Below are positions 23,691 through 35,692 of a DNA stretch of 64,000 nucleotides, piece by piece; the first letter of the stretch is position 1; every line of letters starts with the position of its first letter. Location of the stretch: contig NZ_SKBP01000002.1 of the NCBI RefSeq assembly GCF_004634195.1, positions 186,001 through 250,000 on the forward strand, written 5' to 3'. This DNA comes from Flavobacterium salilacus subsp. salilacus. Lineage in GTDB: Bacteria > Bacteroidota > Bacteroidia > Flavobacteriales > Flavobacteriaceae. The notes beneath the pieces are model-generated. The model searched no databases and was not told the origin of the DNA. It saw nothing but the letters and a program-made list of their open reading frames with translations. The position numbers and the translations under genes are program-made.

Positions 23691-24644
23691 CTACCTATCC
23701 TGTGAGCCTTCTTCCGGGCTTTTCTCATGGGGCTTGACTGTGGAACGTATAACCATAACCTTATTCAATACATCAAACCAGTAAGGAGTACCCAGCATTG
23801 CAGCAGCGGCTGTTATAAGCCAGCCTAAAATAGAATTCATAACTCTACGCCAGTCAGTAGATGTATCATCAGTAGATTTACTCCAATAATTACTAGGTTT
23901 ATCCCACCCGATGGGTAACTTTAACTCTTCCATAGCTTTCTGAGCCTGTTCATAACTAAGGGCAGATTGCTCTGTTTGGGCATTTTTATCCAATTTTTCA
24001 GCTTTCTCTAATATAAGTTTCCTCGCATTCTCATCATTAGATAGGTACTTCATAATCTTTATGGAATCAATATTTAGCCCTATTGTTACTACTAATGATA
24101 TTATAAGTATTATCCATTGCGTAGATCGCTTATACCAACCCGAGACCCTATCCATAGCACTGTTATACCAGTTTTCAAGGTTAGCCTGGGTTTTATCAAT
24201 GTCATCCTGTGCCATATCTAATGCATTCAGCAGTACACGCTCTATTTTAGGGTTTTTTAAATTAGAGATATTTTGGCGTATGCTGTACGTCAATTTTTGA
24301 GTTGAAGAGACCTCTCCCCGAACATCTGTGTCAGCTCCTTTAGCGGCAATATCCATAATAGCGCGGGCGAAGTTTTTGGAAGGAATATATGATGGCATAT
24401 TTTTCCCTCTTACGCCGCTACTTTCTGTATAATCTCCTTTAAACAGTCCGAAGATAAGAGGGTGCTCATAGAGGTTCTTTGCAGTAACTGAGCCCAACAA
24501 TTCCCTGATACCCTGCTCCAGATAGGCAGCACGGGTTTTCAATATCGATTCGATTCCTTCGCGGATAACCGCGCAAATAGTGCTTACTAAGATAAAGATG
24601 ACTATTAACCCAATAGCGATTTCAATAGTAACAGATCCAAACAT
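23691..24644 (-). CDS. Conserved membrane protein of unknown function
   Basis: A 317-residue protein with three likely membrane segments: residues 8-28 (IEIAIGLIVIFILVSTICAV), about 175-195 (WIILIISLVVTIGLNI) and about 268-288 (ILGWLITAAAAMLGTPYWF). A central part of about 110 residues (KNFARAIMDIAAKGAD to LENWYNS) and a second charged part with coiled-coil character (about 205-240) separate them. The final GTPYWFDVLNKVMVIRSTVK block followed by a charged tail is a pattern I have the impression of seeing in other bacteria, but I cannot name a family. Single gene with its own terminator. Confidence 0.7.
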   Translation of the reverse strand: MFGSVTIEIAIGLIVIFILVSTICAVIREGIESILKTRAAYLEQGIRELLGSVTAKNLYEHPLIFGLFKGDYTESSGVRGKNMPSYIPSKNFARAIMDIAAKGADTDVRGEVSSTQKLTYSIRQNISNLKNPKIERVLLNALDMAQDDIDKTQANLENWYNSAMDRVSGWYKRSTQWIILIISLVVTIGLNIDSIKIMKYLSNDENARKLILEKAEKLDKNAQTEQSALSYEQAQKAMEELKLPIGWDKPSNYWSKSTDDTSTDWRRVMNSILGWLITAAAAMLGTPYWFDVLNKVMVIRSTVKPHEKSPEEGSQDR

Positions 24645-24800
24645 ATAGTGTATTATTAATGATTACTAAACAACTGGACATCAAAGAAATATCAAAATAA
24701 AATTAGATTAAAAAAGAATGTTAAAATATACCCATCAGTAGGTATATTTCAAAATCGATACACTGTATAAATCTGTTTTGTAGGTATTATATAAAAGTAA

Positions 24801-24830
24801 AAACCCTTTCATTTCTGAAAGGGTTTTTTG
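24801..24830 (-). terminator. Terminator of the rpoBC operon
   Basis: Perfect 11-base arms AAACCCTTTCA and TGAAAGGGTTT with loop TTTC. It lies 18 bases beyond the end of the DUF3467 gene and is flanked by A/T runs that make it work on the minus strand. Confidence 0.85.
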
Positions 24831-24847
24831 CATTCTGTAACTTTATA

Positions 24848-25159
24848 TTACGCCTGTCCGGCAGGACCAAAACTAAGCGGAAGCGAAGGCTGTTCCGTAT
24901 CGTTTATTGTGCCATGGGCACTTTCAAAACGACCTATGTTTTCGCCTAACGCTTTTAGCAACCTTTTGGCATGCTGCGGCGTTAATACAATGCGCGATTT
25001 TACTTTGGCTTTAGGTGCACCTGGCATCATCGCTACAAAATCGACCACAAACTCTGACGAGGAATGGTTTATTATAGCAAGGTTAGAGTACGTTCCTTCG
25101 GCTGTTTTTTCGTCCAGTTCAATATTAATTTGTCCCGGTTGTTGTTTTTGATCACTCAT
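24848..25159 (-). CDS. DUF3467 domain protein
   Basis: A 103-residue protein with the DUF3467 core: INIELDEKTAEGTYSNLAII, then FVVDFVAMMPGAPKAKVKSR and LTPQHAKRLLKALGENIGRF. The fold is small and beta-rich with one helix, no export signal. It begins 12 bases after rpoC and shares the terminator, so it is the last gene of the transcription/translation operon. Function is unknown; its constant neighbourhood with rpoC in Bacteroidota hints at a role near RNA polymerase, which is inference. Confidence 0.9.
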   Translation of the reverse strand: MSDQKQQPGQINIELDEKTAEGTYSNLAIINHSSSEFVVDFVAMMPGAPKAKVKSRIVLTPQHAKRLLKALGENIGRFESAHGTINDTEQPSLPLSFGPAGQA

Positions 25160-25171
25160 TGTATTTAGTAT

Positions 25172-28100
25172 TTAATAGTTTACTTCCTCTGTTGCAGGAA
25201 TCAATAAATCATTCATCTCTTCTTTAGAGCCTACTATGATGTTATCATACTCTCTCATACCTGTACCTGCAGGTATTCTGTGTCCTACAATAACATTTTC
25301 TTTAAGACCTTCAAGACCGTCCACTTTACCGGCTACCGCAGCTTCGTTAAGTACTTTGGTAGTTTCCTGGAACGATGCCGCAGAGATAAACGACTTGGTT
25401 TGTAACGATGCCCTTGTAATACCCTGAAGTATCGGGGTAGCCGTAGCAGGAACAATATCTCTTGCCACTACCTGGTTTTTATCGTTACGTTTCAGTAGTG
25501 AATTTTCATCTCTCAACTCACGTGGCGAAATAATTTGCCCCGGTTTAAGATTTTCAGAATCACCTGCATCTTCTACTACTTTCATTCCGTATAACTTATC
25601 GTTTTCTACGATAAAGTCGCTGGTATGTATTAACTGGTCTTCAAGGAACAGCGTATCGCCCGGATCTTGTACCTGTACTTTACGCATCATCTGACGGATA
25701 ACAACCTCAAAGTGTTTATCATTAATCTTCACACCCTGTAGCCTGTACACTTCCTGAATTTCGTTTACAAGATATTGTTGTACTGCAGATGGCCCTTGTA
25801 TTCTTAATATATCTTCGGGAGTAATAGCTCCGTCAGAAAGTGGCAGACCTGCTTTTACATAGTCATTCTCCTGTACTAATATCTGGTTAGACAGTTTTAC
25901 AAGATATTTCTTGATTTCACCAAATTTCGACTCGATAATAATCTCACGGTTACCCCTTTTAATTTTACCGAACGAAACTACACCGTCAATTTCTGATACA
26001 ACAGCAGGATTAGATGGGTTACGTGCTTCAAGAAGCTCTGTAATTCTTGGCAGACCACCGGTAATATCACCCGCTTTGGATGAGCGTCTCGGTATCTTAA
26101 CAAGTACTTTACCTGCTTTAATTTTCTCGCCGTTATCTACCATAAGGTGGGCTCCCACCGGAAGGTTGTACGAACGGATAAGCTCGTTATCTTTTCCGTA
26201 AATCAGTAACGTTGGTATCAGCTTTTTATTTCTTGCTTCTGAGATTACTTTCTCCTGGAATCCGGTTTGCTCGTCAATTTCAACCATATACGATTGTCCT
26301 TGCTCGATATCTTCGTAGGCTATCTTACCTGTAAATTCAGATATAATTACACCGTTATACGGGTCCCATTTACATATTATGGTTCCTTGTTCTACAAGCT
26401 GTCCGTCTTTTACATAAATGCTCGAACCGTATGGTATATTATGTGTATTTAAAAGTATTCCTGTGTTCTCGTCAACAAGTTTCAACTCTGTAGAACGCGA
26501 TACAACAATATCTGTTTTGTTACCATCGTTATCTTCGCCCACAACAGTTTTAAGGTCTTCGATTTCAAGCCTACCTTTAAATTTAGTTATAATACTTGAT
26601 TCTTCAGAGATGTTACCTGCAGTACCCCCAACGTGGAATGTACGAAGTGTAAGCTGTGTACCCGGCTCACCGATAGACTGTGCTGCAATTACACCAACAG
26701 CCTCTCCTTTTTGTGTCATTTTACCGGTTGCAAGATTACGCCCGTAACACTTAGCACAAATACCTTTGGTAGCCTCACAAGTTAATGGGGAGCGTACCTC
26801 TACTCTTTCTATAGGAGCTGCATTTACTGCTTTTACTTCAGCTTCTGTTATTTGCTCGCCCGCACGTATTATTACTTCGGATGTTAGCGGGTTAACAACA
26901 TCTTGCAATGTTACACGCCCCAGTATTCTTTCTCCAAGTGATTCTACTATCTCTTCATTTTTCTTTAATGCCGAAACTTCAATACCTCTCAGCGTACCGC
27001 AATCTACAGAGTTTACAATAACATCTTGAGATACATCGTGCAGCCTTCTTGTTAAGTAACCGGCATCGGCTGTTTTAAGAGCCGTATCGGCAAGACCTTT
27101 ACGTGCACCGTGTGTAGAGATAAAGTACTCAAGAATTGAAAGTCCTTCTTTAAAGTTAGAAAGAATCGGGTTTTCAATAATTTCACCACCACCGGCAGTC
27201 GATTTTTTAGGCTTAGCCATCAAACCACGCATACCTGTAAGCTGGCGTATCTGCTCTTTACTACCCCTCGCCCCGGAGTCAAGCATCATAAATACCGAGT
27301 TAAACCCTTGCTGGTCTTCACGGATATTTTTCATGGCAAGCTCTGTAAGCAGTGCATTGGTAGAAGTCCATACATCAATAACCTGGTTATAACGCTCGTT
27401 ATTGGTAATAAGACCCATGTTATAATTCATAGAGATAGCTTCAACCTGCTCGTTCGCATCGGCAATAAGCTCTTGCTTTCTTGGCGGGATGATAATATCA
27501 CCAAGGCTGAAAGATAGTCCTCCGCGGAACGCGAATTTATATCCCATGTCCTTCATACTGTCAAGGAATGCAGCAGTTGTAGGCACATTGGTAACACTTA
27601 ATATCTTACCTATAATATCTCTTAATGATTTTTTAGTCAGTACCTCATTTATATATCCTGCAGCTTCAGGTACTACCTCGTTAAAGAGTACTCTTCCGGC
27701 TGTGGTTTGTATAATTTGATATACCAGCTCACCTTTATCATTAAAATCCTTAGCACGTATTTTTATACGGGCATTAAGGTGTAATTTTTCTTCGTTTATA
27801 GCAATATTAACTTCTTCGGCAGAATAGAATGTAAGTCCTTCTCCTTTTATCTTTTCTGTTTCGGTAGAAAGTCGCTCTTTGGTCATATAGTAAAGACCCA
27901 ATACCATGTCCTGAGATGGTACAGTAATAGGTGCACCATTAGCAGGGTTAAGTATATTGTGCGATGCAAGCATCAATAGCTGCGCCTCGAGTATAGCCTC
28001 CGGCCCAAGCGGTAAGTGCACCGCCATTTGGTCACCATCAAAGTCAGCATTAAATGCCGTACATACCAATGGGTGTAACTGTATCGCTTTACCTTCAATA

Positions 28101-29473
28101 AGTTTTGGCTGGAATGCCTGAATACCCAAACGGTGAAGCGTAGGAGCACGGTTTAGTAATACAGGGTGTCCTTTAATTACGTTTTCCAGGATATCCCATA
28201 CTACAGGCTCTTTCTTGTCTATAATTTTCTTAGCTGATTTTACTGTTTTTACAATACCACGCTCTATCAATTTACGGATAACGAATGGTTTGTATAGCTC
28301 GGCAGCCATATCTTTTGGAAGACCGCACTCAAAAAGTTTCATTTCGGGTCCAACAACAATTACCGAACGCGCAGAATAATCAACACGTTTACCTAACAGG
28401 TTTTGACGGAAACGTCCTTGCTTACCTTTTAATGAATCTGATAATGATTTTAGAGGTCTGTTTGATTCTGTTTTAACAGCAGATGCTTTTCTTGTATTAT
28501 CAAAAAGTGAATCTACAGATTCCTGTAGCATACGCTTCTCGTTACGAAGAATAACCTCAGGAGCTTTTATCTCCATTAATCTTTTAAGACGGTTGTTACG
28601 TATAATAACCCTTCTGTAAAGATCATTAAGATCTGATGTTGCAAAACGACCACCATCTAGCGGTACAAGCGGACGAAGTTCCGGCGGTATAACAGGTATT
28701 ACTTTTAGTATCATCCACTCAGGACGATTCTCTCTGTTCATGTTACTTTCGCGGAACGATTCTACAACCTGAAGTCTTTTTAAAGCTTCCGTTTTACGTT
28801 GTTTAGACGTTTCTGTATTAGCACTGTGGCGAAGGTTGTATGACAGCTCGTCAAGATCTATCCTTGCCAAAAGATCCATAATACACTCTGCTCCCATTTT
28901 AGCAATAAACTTATTAGGGTCAGTATCATCTAAATATTGATTTTCCTGAGGAAGTGTATCCAGTATGTTCAGGTATTCCTCTTCTGTAAGGAAATCCATT
29001 TTACTAAGCGGTTCTCCGTCAAGCCCTTTGGCAATACCTACTTGTATAACTACATACCTTTCATAGTATATAATCATATCCAGCTTTTTAGATGGTAAGC
29101 CAAGTATGTAGCCTATTTTGTTTGGCAACGAACGGAAATACCATATGTGTGCAATAGGCACAACAAGGTTAATATGCCCTACCCTGTCACGTCGAACTTT
29201 CTTCTCGGTAACTTCTACACCGCATCGGTCACAAACAATTCCTTTGTAACGAATTCTTTTGTACTTACCACAGGCACACTCAAAATCTTTTACCGGACCA
29301 AAGATACGCTCGCAGAACAAGCCGTCTCTTTCCGGTTTATGGGTACGATAGTTAATGGTTTCCGGTTTAAGAACCTCACCTCTTGACTCAGCAAGTATAG
29401 ACTCCGGCGATGCCAGTCCTATAGATATCTTGTTAAATCTTTTAACGGTATTTTTATCTTTTAATCTCGTCAT
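25172..29473 (-). CDS. rpoC: DNA-directed RNA polymerase subunit beta'
   Basis: The 1433-residue catalytic subunit of RNA polymerase. The N-terminal zinc finger has [20 protein letters not shown], the active site [15 protein letters not shown] holds the three Mg-binding aspartates, the second zinc site runs from CGTLRG through [13 protein letters not shown], and the bridge-helix/trigger-loop region contains [13 protein letters not shown]. Length is usual for Bacteroidota. It follows rpoB after a 73-bp gap that contains a hairpin. Confidence 0.99.
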   Translation of the reverse strand: MTRLKDKNTVKRFNKISIGLASPESILAESRGEVLKPETINYRTHKPERDGLFCERIFGPVKDFECACGKYKRIRYKGIVCDRCGVEVTEKKVRRDRVGHINLVVPIAHIWYFRSLPNKIGYILGLPSKKLDMIIYYERYVVIQVGIAKGLDGEPLSKMDFLTEEEYLNILDTLPQENQYLDDTDPNKFIAKMGAECIMDLLARIDLDELSYNLRHSANTETSKQRKTEALKRLQVVESFRESNMNRENRPEWMILKVIPVIPPELRPLVPLDGGRFATSDLNDLYRRVIIRNNRLKRLMEIKAPEVILRNEKRMLQESVDSLFDNTRKASAVKTESNRPLKSLSDSLKGKQGRFRQNLLGKRVDYSARSVIVVGPEMKLFECGLPKDMAAELYKPFVIRKLIERGIVKTVKSAKKIIDKKEPVVWDILENVIKGHPVLLNRAPTLHRLGIQAFQPKLIEGKAIQLHPLVCTAFNADFDGDQMAVHLPLGPEAILEAQLLMLASHNILNPANGAPITVPSQDMVLGLYYMTKERLSTETEKIKGEGLTFYSAEEVNIAINEEKLHLNARIKIRAKDFNDKGELVYQIIQTTAGRVLFNEVVPEAAGYINEVLTKKSLRDIIGKILSVTNVPTTAAFLDSMKDMGYKFAFRGGLSFSLGDIIIPPRKQELIADANEQVEAISMNYNMGLITNNERYNQVIDVWTSTNALLTELAMKNIREDQQGFNSVFMMLDSGARGSKEQIRQLTGMRGLMAKPKKSTAGGGEIIENPILSNFKEGLSILEYFISTHGARKGLADTALKTADAGYLTRRLHDVSQDVIVNSVDCGTLRGIEVSALKKNEEIVESLGERILGRVTLQDVVNPLTSEVIIRAGEQITEAEVKAVNAAPIERVEVRSPLTCEATKGICAKCYGRNLATGKMTQKGEAVGVIAAQSIGEPGTQLTLRTFHVGGTAGNISEESSIITKFKGRLEIEDLKTVVGEDNDGNKTDIVVSRSTELKLVDENTGILLNTHNIPYGSSIYVKDGQLVEQGTIICKWDPYNGVIISEFTGKIAYEDIEQGQSYMVEIDEQTGFQEKVISEARNKKLIPTLLIYGKDNELIRSYNLPVGAHLMVDNGEKIKAGKVLVKIPRRSSKAGDITGGLPRITELLEARNPSNPAVVSEIDGVVSFGKIKRGNREIIIESKFGEIKKYLVKLSNQILVQENDYVKAGLPLSDGAITPEDILRIQGPSAVQQYLVNEIQEVYRLQGVKINDKHFEVVIRQMMRKVQVQDPGDTLFLEDQLIHTSDFIVENDKLYGMKVVEDAGDSENLKPGQIISPRELRDENSLLKRNDKNQVVARDIVPATATPILQGITRASLQTKSFISAASFQETTKVLNEAAVAGKVDGLEGLKENVIVGHRIPAGTGMREYDNIIVGSKEEMNDLLIPATEEVNY

Positions 29474-29512
29474 GTGATATAGATCTATCGATTTATTAAA
29501 AACACTATAAAA

Positions 29513-29538
29513 GGGAATGGCACAATAGTGCCACTCCC
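29513..29538 (-). terminator. Hairpin between rpoB and rpoC, attenuator candidate
   Basis: Read on the minus strand, GGGAGTGGCAC pairs with GTGCCATTCCC (one G:U) across a TATT loop and is followed by only four T residues. It lies 8 bases after the rpoB stop. The weak T tract argues for partial termination, RNA processing or 3'-end stabilisation rather than a full stop. Confidence 0.55.
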
Positions 29539-29546
29539 GTGGAAAT

Positions 29547-32500
29547 TTATTCTTCTAATCTGATGTCAAGCCCAAGTCCTTTCAACTCATGCATTAACAC
29601 GTTGAAAGACTCCGGTAATCCCGGTTCCGGCATGGTTTCTCCCTTAACGATAGCCTCGTAAGTTTTAGCCCTTCCGATAACGTCATCCGATTTAACAGTA
29701 AGGATTTCTCTAAGCGTGCTTGACGCACCATAAGCTTCAAGAGCCCAAACCTCCATCTCTCCGAAACGCTGACCTCCAAACTGTGCTTTACCTCCAAGAG
29801 GCTGCTGTGTGATAAGCGAGTACGGACCTATAGAACGTGCGTGCATCTTATCATCAACCATGTGACCCAGTTTCAGCATATAAATTACACCTACTGTAGC
29901 TGCCTGGTGGAAACGTTCTCCTGTACCTCCATCATAAAGATAGGTGTGACCGAAGCGAGGAATACCTGCTTCGTCAGTCAACTCATTGATTTCATCAAGT
30001 GATGCACCGTCAAAAATAGGGGTAGCAAACTTTCTGCCTAAATTCATACCTGCCCAACCTAACACGGTTTCATATATCTGACCGATGTTCATACGCGATG
30101 GTACACCAAGTGGGTTAAGTACAATATCTACAGGTGTTCCGTCTTCAAGGAAAGGCATATCTTCATGACGTACAATTCTTGCAACAATACCTTTGTTACC
30201 GTGACGTCCTGCCATTTTATCTCCTACTTTCAGTTTACGTTTTTTAGCAATGTAAACTTTGGCAAGTTTTAATATTCCTGACGGAAGCTCGTCTCCTACC
30301 GTAATGGTAAATTTCTCTCTCCTTAATGCTCCCTGAAGATCATTCAGCTTAATTTTATAGTTGTGGATAAGATCATTAACCATAGTATTGGTTTCATCAT
30401 CTGTAGTCCACTGACCTTTAGTTAAGTGAGCGAAATCTTCAACAGCATAAAGCATTTTTTGGGTAAATTTCTTACCTTTCGGAAGTACTTCTTCTCCAAG
30501 ATCGTTCATTACACCCTGAGATGTTTTACCATTGATGATATTAAACAACTTGTCTATAAGGCGATCTTTCAATTCATTGAATTTCACCTCAAACTCCATT
30601 TCAAGTTTGGTTAAATCATCTTTATCTTTAGTACGCTTACGCTTATCTTTTACAGCGCGAGCAAATAGTTTTTTATCTAATACTACACCGTGTAATGATG
30701 GTGATGCTTTTAATGAAGCGTCTTTTACATCACCTGCTTTATCACCAAATATGGCTCTTAGCAGTTTCTCTTCCGGTGTTGGGTCGCTTTCTCCTTTAGG
30801 AGTAATTTTACCAATAAGGATATCGCCGGGCTTAACCTCTGCACCAATTCTTATCATACCATTTTCATCAAGGTCTTTAGTAGCTTCCTCGCTTACGTTT
30901 GGTATATCGTTGGTTAATTCCTCGTTTCCTAATTTGGTGTCTCTTACTTCAAGCGAGTAGTCATCTACGTGTATTGATGTAAAGATATCATCACGAACTA
31001 CTTTTTCGGATATTACTATCGCATCCTCAAAGTTATATCCCTTCCATGGCATAAATGCCACTTTTAGGTTACGACCAAGAGCAAGCTCGCCATTTTGTGT
31101 AGCATAGCCTTCGCAAAGTACCTGTCCTTTAGTAACCCTGTCGCCTTTTCTTACAATAGGTTTAAGGTTTATACTGGTACTTTGGTTAGTTTTTCTAAAC
31201 TTGATAAGCTGATATGTTTTCTCATCCGAGTCGAAGCTCACGCTACGTTCACGGTCAGTTCTGTCATACTTAATAGTAATCTTGTTAGCATCTACATACT
31301 CAACAGTACCGCTGCCTTCGGCATTAATAAGTACCCTTGAATCTGAAGCTACCTGGCGTTCCAGACCTGTACCTACAATAGGCGCTTCCGGGCGCAATAG
31401 TGGTACTGCCTGGCGCATCATGTTCGATCCCATCAATGCACGGTTTGCATCATCATGTTCAAGGAACGGAATGAGCGATGCGGATATTGAGGCAATCTGG
31501 TTAGGAGCAACATCAGTATAATGTACTGCTGACGGCTCTACAACGGGGAAGTCACCTTCTTCACGAACAATAACTTTTTCAGACGTAATGGTACCATTAT
31601 CGTCCATTTCAGTATTGGCCTGTGCTATAAGTTTGCCTTCTTCTTCTTCCGCACTTAAATAAGTAGGTTCAGATTTAAGATCTACCACACCATTTTCTAC
31701 CTTACGGTAAGGTGTTTCTATAAAGCCCATGCCATTTACCTTTGCATATACACCAAGCGAAGATATCAAACCAATGTTTGGCCCTTCGGGGGTTTCTATA
31801 GGACATAAACGACCGTAGTGGGTATAGTGAACGTCACGAACCTCGAAACCTGCACGCTCTCTGGAAAGACCACCGGGACCTAATGCCGATAATCTTCTTT
31901 TGTGCGTTATCTCTGCCAATGGATTTGTTTGATCCATAAACTGCGAAAGCTGGTTAGTACCGAAGAATGAGTTGATAACTGACGACAATGTTTTGGCATT
32001 GATAAGGTCTATAGGTGTAAACACCTCGTTATCTCTTACGTTCATACGCTCTCTTATGGTTCTTGCCATACGGGCAAGACCTACGCCAAACTGGGCTGAT
32101 AATTGCTCGCCTACTGTTCTTACACGACGGTTTGACAAGTGGTCGATATCATCAATCTCAGCTTTGGAGTTGATAAGCTCAATAAGGTATTTTACAATGG
32201 TAATGATGTCTTCTTTGGTAAGCACTTGCTTTTCCATAGAAATATCAAGACCAAGTTTTTTGTTCATTCTGTAACGACCAACTTCGCCTAGGTTATAACG
32301 CTGATCCGAAAAGAACAATTTATCTATAATGCCACGAGCAGTTTCCTCATCAGGCGGTTCTGCATTTCGCAACTGACGGTATATGTGCTCTACAGCTTCT
32401 TTTTCTGAGTTTGTAGGGTCTTTTTGTAATGTATTGTGGATAATGGCATAATCTGCCTGGTTGTTATCCTCTTTATGGAGCAGTATCGTTTTTACACTGG

Positions 32501-33362
32501 AATCAATGATTTCCTCAACATTATCTTTATCAATAATAGTATCCCTGTCCAGTATAATTTCGTTACGCTCTATCGATACAACTTCTCCTGTATCTTCATC
32601 AACAAAATCCTCATGCCATGTGTTAAGCACACGAGCAGCGAGTCTTCTGCCAATATATTTTTTAAGACCTGTTTTAGATACTTTTATCTCTTCAGCAAGA
32701 TCAAATATTTCAAGAATGTCTTTATCTCTTTCAAATCCGATAGCCCTGAATAATGTAGTTACAGGAAGTTTTTTCTTCCTGTCGATGTAAGCATACATCA
32801 CACTGTTAATATCAGTAGCAAACTCTATCCAAGAACCTTTAAATGGTATAACCCTGGCAGAATACAGTTTTGTTCCATTGGCGTGGAAGGACTGACCGAA
32901 GAAAACGCCCGGCGACCTGTGGAGCTGGGATACAACTACACGCTCTGCACCGTTGATAACAAAAGTACCACTCGGAGTCATGTAGGGTATAGTACCCAAA
33001 TAGACGTCCTGTACAATTGTTTCAAAATCTTCATGCTCAGGATCTGTACAATACAGCTTTAACCTTGCCTTGAGCGGCACGCTGTAAGTAAGCCCCCTGT
33101 CAATACACTCTTCAATTGTATAGCGTGGCGGGTCAACAAAATAATCAAGGAACTCCAGTACGAACTGATTTCTTGTATCAGTAATCGGAAAGTTTTCCAT
33201 GAAGGTGTTATAAAGACCTTCGTTGCCTCTTTCATCTGACTTTGTTTCAAGCTGGAAAAAATCTTTAAACGATTTTACCTGAATGTCGAGAAAATCCGGG
33301 TAATCAGGGATGTTTTTTGTTGAGGCAAAATTTAATCTTTCAGTCTGATTTGTTATCATCAA
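29547..33362 (-). CDS. rpoB: DNA-directed RNA polymerase subunit beta
   Basis: The 1271-residue beta subunit. The rifampicin-pocket segment with [20 protein letters not shown] and [19 protein letters not shown] is wild-type in appearance, and conserved blocks such as [31 protein letters not shown] and [11 protein letters not shown] follow in order. Start is the first of two Met codons. Positions at which rifampicin resistance commonly arises (for example the His of THKRR) carry the usual residues. It follows rplL after a 123-bp gap with a large hairpin. Confidence 0.99.
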   Translation of the reverse strand: MMITNQTERLNFASTKNIPDYPDFLDIQVKSFKDFFQLETKSDERGNEGLYNTFMENFPITDTRNQFVLEFLDYFVDPPRYTIEECIDRGLTYSVPLKARLKLYCTDPEHEDFETIVQDVYLGTIPYMTPSGTFVINGAERVVVSQLHRSPGVFFGQSFHANGTKLYSARVIPFKGSWIEFATDINSVMYAYIDRKKKLPVTTLFRAIGFERDKDILEIFDLAEEIKVSKTGLKKYIGRRLAARVLNTWHEDFVDEDTGEVVSIERNEIILDRDTIIDKDNVEEIIDSSVKTILLHKEDNNQADYAIIHNTLQKDPTNSEKEAVEHIYRQLRNAEPPDEETARGIIDKLFFSDQRYNLGEVGRYRMNKKLGLDISMEKQVLTKEDIITIVKYLIELINSKAEIDDIDHLSNRRVRTVGEQLSAQFGVGLARMARTIRERMNVRDNEVFTPIDLINAKTLSSVINSFFGTNQLSQFMDQTNPLAEITHKRRLSALGPGGLSRERAGFEVRDVHYTHYGRLCPIETPEGPNIGLISSLGVYAKVNGMGFIETPYRKVENGVVDLKSEPTYLSAEEEEGKLIAQANTEMDDNGTITSEKVIVREEGDFPVVEPSAVHYTDVAPNQIASISASLIPFLEHDDANRALMGSNMMRQAVPLLRPEAPIVGTGLERQVASDSRVLINAEGSGTVEYVDANKITIKYDRTDRERSVSFDSDEKTYQLIKFRKTNQSTSINLKPIVRKGDRVTKGQVLCEGYATQNGELALGRNLKVAFMPWKGYNFEDAIVISEKVVRDDIFTSIHVDDYSLEVRDTKLGNEELTNDIPNVSEEATKDLDENGMIRIGAEVKPGDILIGKITPKGESDPTPEEKLLRAIFGDKAGDVKDASLKASPSLHGVVLDKKLFARAVKDKRKRTKDKDDLTKLEMEFEVKFNELKDRLIDKLFNIINGKTSQGVMNDLGEEVLPKGKKFTQKMLYAVEDFAHLTKGQWTTDDETNTMVNDLIHNYKIKLNDLQGALRREKFTITVGDELPSGILKLAKVYIAKKRKLKVGDKMAGRHGNKGIVARIVRHEDMPFLEDGTPVDIVLNPLGVPSRMNIGQIYETVLGWAGMNLGRKFATPIFDGASLDEINELTDEAGIPRFGHTYLYDGGTGERFHQAATVGVIYMLKLGHMVDDKMHARSIGPYSLITQQPLGGKAQFGGQRFGEMEVWALEAYGASSTLREILTVKSDDVIGRAKTYEAIVKGETMPEPGLPESFNVLMHELKGLGLDIRLEE

Positions 33363-33424
33363 TGGACAAAATTTTGATTAAAATAATAATATAGAACCGT
33401 ACAAAATGTTATTATACGAAAAAT

Positions 33425-33462
33425 GGTTTAGGCCTTTGAGAGTTCTTCTCAAGGCCTAAACC
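33425..33462 (-). terminator. Large hairpin between rplL and rpoB, attenuator candidate
   Basis: Plus-strand arms GGTTTAGGCCTTTGAGA and TCTCAAGGCCTAAACC pair along about 16 bp with one bulged base and a short loop. On the minus strand a run of five T residues follows one base later. Located 24 bases after the rplL stop, it is well placed to lower rpoBC expression relative to the ribosomal proteins. Confidence 0.65.
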
Positions 33463-33485
33463 TGGAATTTTTAAACTAAGAGGGC

Positions 33486-33866
33486 TTATTTAAGCTCAAC
33501 TACAGCTCCGGCTTCTTCTAAAGATTTTTTAAGGCCTTCAGCCTCATCTTTAGATACACCTTCTTTTACGTTTGCAGGAGCACCGTCTACTAAGTCTTTT
33601 GCATCTTTAAGACCAAGACCTGTAAGTTCTTTAACAGCTTTTACTACAGCAAGTTTAGAAGCACCTGCTTCTTTAAGTACTACAGTAAATTCTGTTTGCT
33701 CTTCAGCAACAGCAACATCGCCACCACCTACAGCAGGACCGGCAACAGCTACAGCAGCAGCAGCAGGCTCAATACCGTACTCTTCTTTTAATATTGTAGC
33801 AAGTTCGTTAACTTCTTTAACTGTTAAGTTAACTAATTGTTCTGCGAATTCTTTTAAATCTGCCAT
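33486..33866 (-). CDS. rplL: 50S ribosomal protein L7/L12
   Basis: The 126-residue stalk protein that recruits translation factors. N-terminal dimerisation helices ([20 protein letters not shown]), an Ala/Val/Gly-rich hinge (about 33-52), and the C-terminal domain with [20 protein letters not shown] and [13 protein letters not shown]. It follows rplJ by 66 bases. Confidence 0.98.
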   Translation of the reverse strand: MADLKEFAEQLVNLTVKEVNELATILKEEYGIEPAAAAVAVAGPAVGGGDVAVAEEQTEFTVVLKEAGASKLAVVKAVKELTGLGLKDAKDLVDGAPANVKEGVSKDEAEGLKKSLEEAGAVVELK

Positions 33867-33932
33867 TTTTCTATCGTTTTAAATAGTTTGTAATATATAA
33901 TTTATTAAGTGCGTACACATTTTTGTATTATA

Positions 33933-34454
33933 TTATCCTTCTCTCTCGGATAATGTTTTAACAAGGCCTGCAATAATGCCTCCACCCGACTTAAGGGCAG
34001 ATATAACATTTTTAGCAGGAGATTGAAGTATAGTAACAATCTCTCCGATAACCTCGTCTTTTGATTTAAGGTTTATCAATGCATCAAGTTGGTTATCACC
34101 AATGAATACCGCTTCGTGGATGTAAGCACCTTTTAAAAGAGGCTTATCAGACTTTTTACGGAACTCTTTAATAACCTTTGCAGGAGCGTTACCGTTCTCT
34201 GCAATCATGATGGAAGTGTTTCCTTTAAGTATTGATGGCAATTCGCCATAGTTATTATCAGAAGACCCCATTGCTTTTTCAAGTAATGTGTTTTTAACAA
34301 CTTCCAACTTAATGTTTGCTTTAAAGCAAGCTCTTCTTAAGTTTGAAGTAGTTTCTGCATCAAGTCCCGAAATATCAGCAACGTAAACTACGTTTGTCTC
34401 AGCCAACTGTGCAGTTAAATCTTCAATAACTCTTGATTTTTCTTCTCTGGTCAT
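33933..34454 (-). CDS. rplJ: 50S ribosomal protein L10
   Basis: The 173-residue base of the L7/L12 stalk. It starts MTREEKSRVIEDLTAQLAET, contains the DISGLDAETTSNLRR RNA-binding strand-helix and KNTLLEKA, and ends in a hydrophobic helix (KNVISALKSGGGIIAGLVKT) to which L7/L12 dimers attach. It is 22 bases downstream of rplA. Confidence 0.98.
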   Translation of the reverse strand: MTREEKSRVIEDLTAQLAETNVVYVADISGLDAETTSNLRRACFKANIKLEVVKNTLLEKAMGSSDNNYGELPSILKGNTSIMIAENGNAPAKVIKEFRKKSDKPLLKGAYIHEAVFIGDNQLDALINLKSKDEVIGEIVTILQSPAKNVISALKSGGGIIAGLVKTLSEREG

Positions 34455-34476
34455 AATAAATATTTTTAACTACCAA

Positions 34477-35166
34477 TTATACCGCTTTAGGATCTAAAGC
34501 AATAGCCGGACTCATGGTACTAGAAAGGTGAATACTCTTTATATAAGTACCTTTTGCAGCAGTTGGTTTTAATTTTAGCAATGTTTGAATAATTTCGTGG
34601 GCATTGTCTGTAATCTTATCAGCATCAAAAGATATCTTTCCGATTCCTGCATGAACAATACCGGTTTTATCAACCTTAAAGTCTATCTTACCGGCTTTAA
34701 CTTCCTGAACAGCTTTTGCTACATCCATAGTTACAGTACCGGTTTTAGGGTTTGGCATCAAGCCACGAGGACCTAATATTCTACCTAAAGGACCTAATTT
34801 ACCCATAACGCTTGGCATAGTGATGATTACATCAACATCTGTCCATCCGTCTTTTATCTTTTGTAAATACTCGTCCAAACCTACATAATCAGCTCCTGCA
34901 GCAGTAGCCTCAGCCTCTTTATCAGGAGTTACAAGTGCAAGTACTTTTGTATCCTTACCTGTACCGTGTGGTAGTGTAACAACACCTCTTACCATTTGAT
35001 TCGCTTTTCTTGGATCTACACCCAAACGTACTGCGATATCAACAGACTCATCAAATTTTGCCGAAGCAACCTCTTTAATCAAAGCAGAAGCGTCTTTCAA
35101 AGAGTATAATTTGTTCTTCTCAATTTTTGAAGCAGCCTCTTTTTGTTTTTTTGTCAATTTTGCCAT
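34477..35166 (-). CDS. rplA: 50S ribosomal protein L1
   Basis: The 229-residue L1-stalk protein, also known in other bacteria to repress its own operon by binding the mRNA leader. Signature blocks: [34 protein letters not shown], and [18 protein letters not shown]. The 21-bp gap from rplK shows operon linkage. Confidence 0.98.
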   Translation of the reverse strand: MAKLTKKQKEAASKIEKNKLYSLKDASALIKEVASAKFDESVDIAVRLGVDPRKANQMVRGVVTLPHGTGKDTKVLALVTPDKEAEATAAGADYVGLDEYLQKIKDGWTDVDVIITMPSVMGKLGPLGRILGPRGLMPNPKTGTVTMDVAKAVQEVKAGKIDFKVDKTGIVHAGIGKISFDADKITDNAHEIIQTLLKLKPTAAKGTYIKSIHLSSTMSPAIALDPKAV

Positions 35167-35187
35167 TTGTCTTTTGTCTTTTTACGA

Positions 35188-35625
35188 TTAAAAAGGAGCA
35201 TCTCCTGATACTGTTATCCCCATAGACCTTGCTGTACCGGCAACCATGCTCATTGCGCTCTCTATTGTAAAAGCGTTTAGGTCGGCCATTTTGTCTTCAG
35301 CAATACCTTTGATTTGATCCCAAGTAACACTTGCTACTTTTTTACGGTTTGGTTGTCCCGAACCTGACTTTAGCTTGGCAGCCTCCAGCAACTGTATTGC
35401 AGCAGGTGGCGTTTTAACGACAAAATCGAAAGATTTGTCTTTATACACAGTAATTTGTACTGGTAAAACTTTGCCGGGTTTATCCTGAGTTCTGGCATTA
35501 AATTGCTTACAGAACTCCATGATGTTAACTCCAGCAGCCCCCAAAGCAGGTCCAACCGGTGGCGATGGATTCGCAGCACCTCCCTTAACTTGTAGTTTAA
35601 CTACTTTACTAATTTCTTTAGCCAT
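35188..35625 (-). CDS. rplK: 50S ribosomal protein L11
   Basis: The 145-residue protein of the GTPase-associated centre. Hallmarks are the N-terminal [20 protein letters not shown] loop, the [17 protein letters not shown] segment, and the C-terminal RNA-binding domain ending [10 protein letters not shown]. It lies between nusG and rplA in the classic order. Confidence 0.98.
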   Translation of the reverse strand: MAKEISKVVKLQVKGGAANPSPPVGPALGAAGVNIMEFCKQFNARTQDKPGKVLPVQITVYKDKSFDFVVKTPPAAIQLLEAAKLKSGSGQPNRKKVASVTWDQIKGIAEDKMADLNAFTIESAMSMVAGTARSMGITVSGDAPF

Positions 35626-35692
35626 TTCTTTAAAAGATTTAGCACATCTTCAATTGGAAGCGAATGATGTGATTTATATATGTAACAAAAAA

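Noticed and set aside
30532..30960. 142-residue frame opposite rpoB, and similar long frames opposite rpoC, mutL and lysS
   Set aside because: They are shadows of strongly conserved genes on the other strand.
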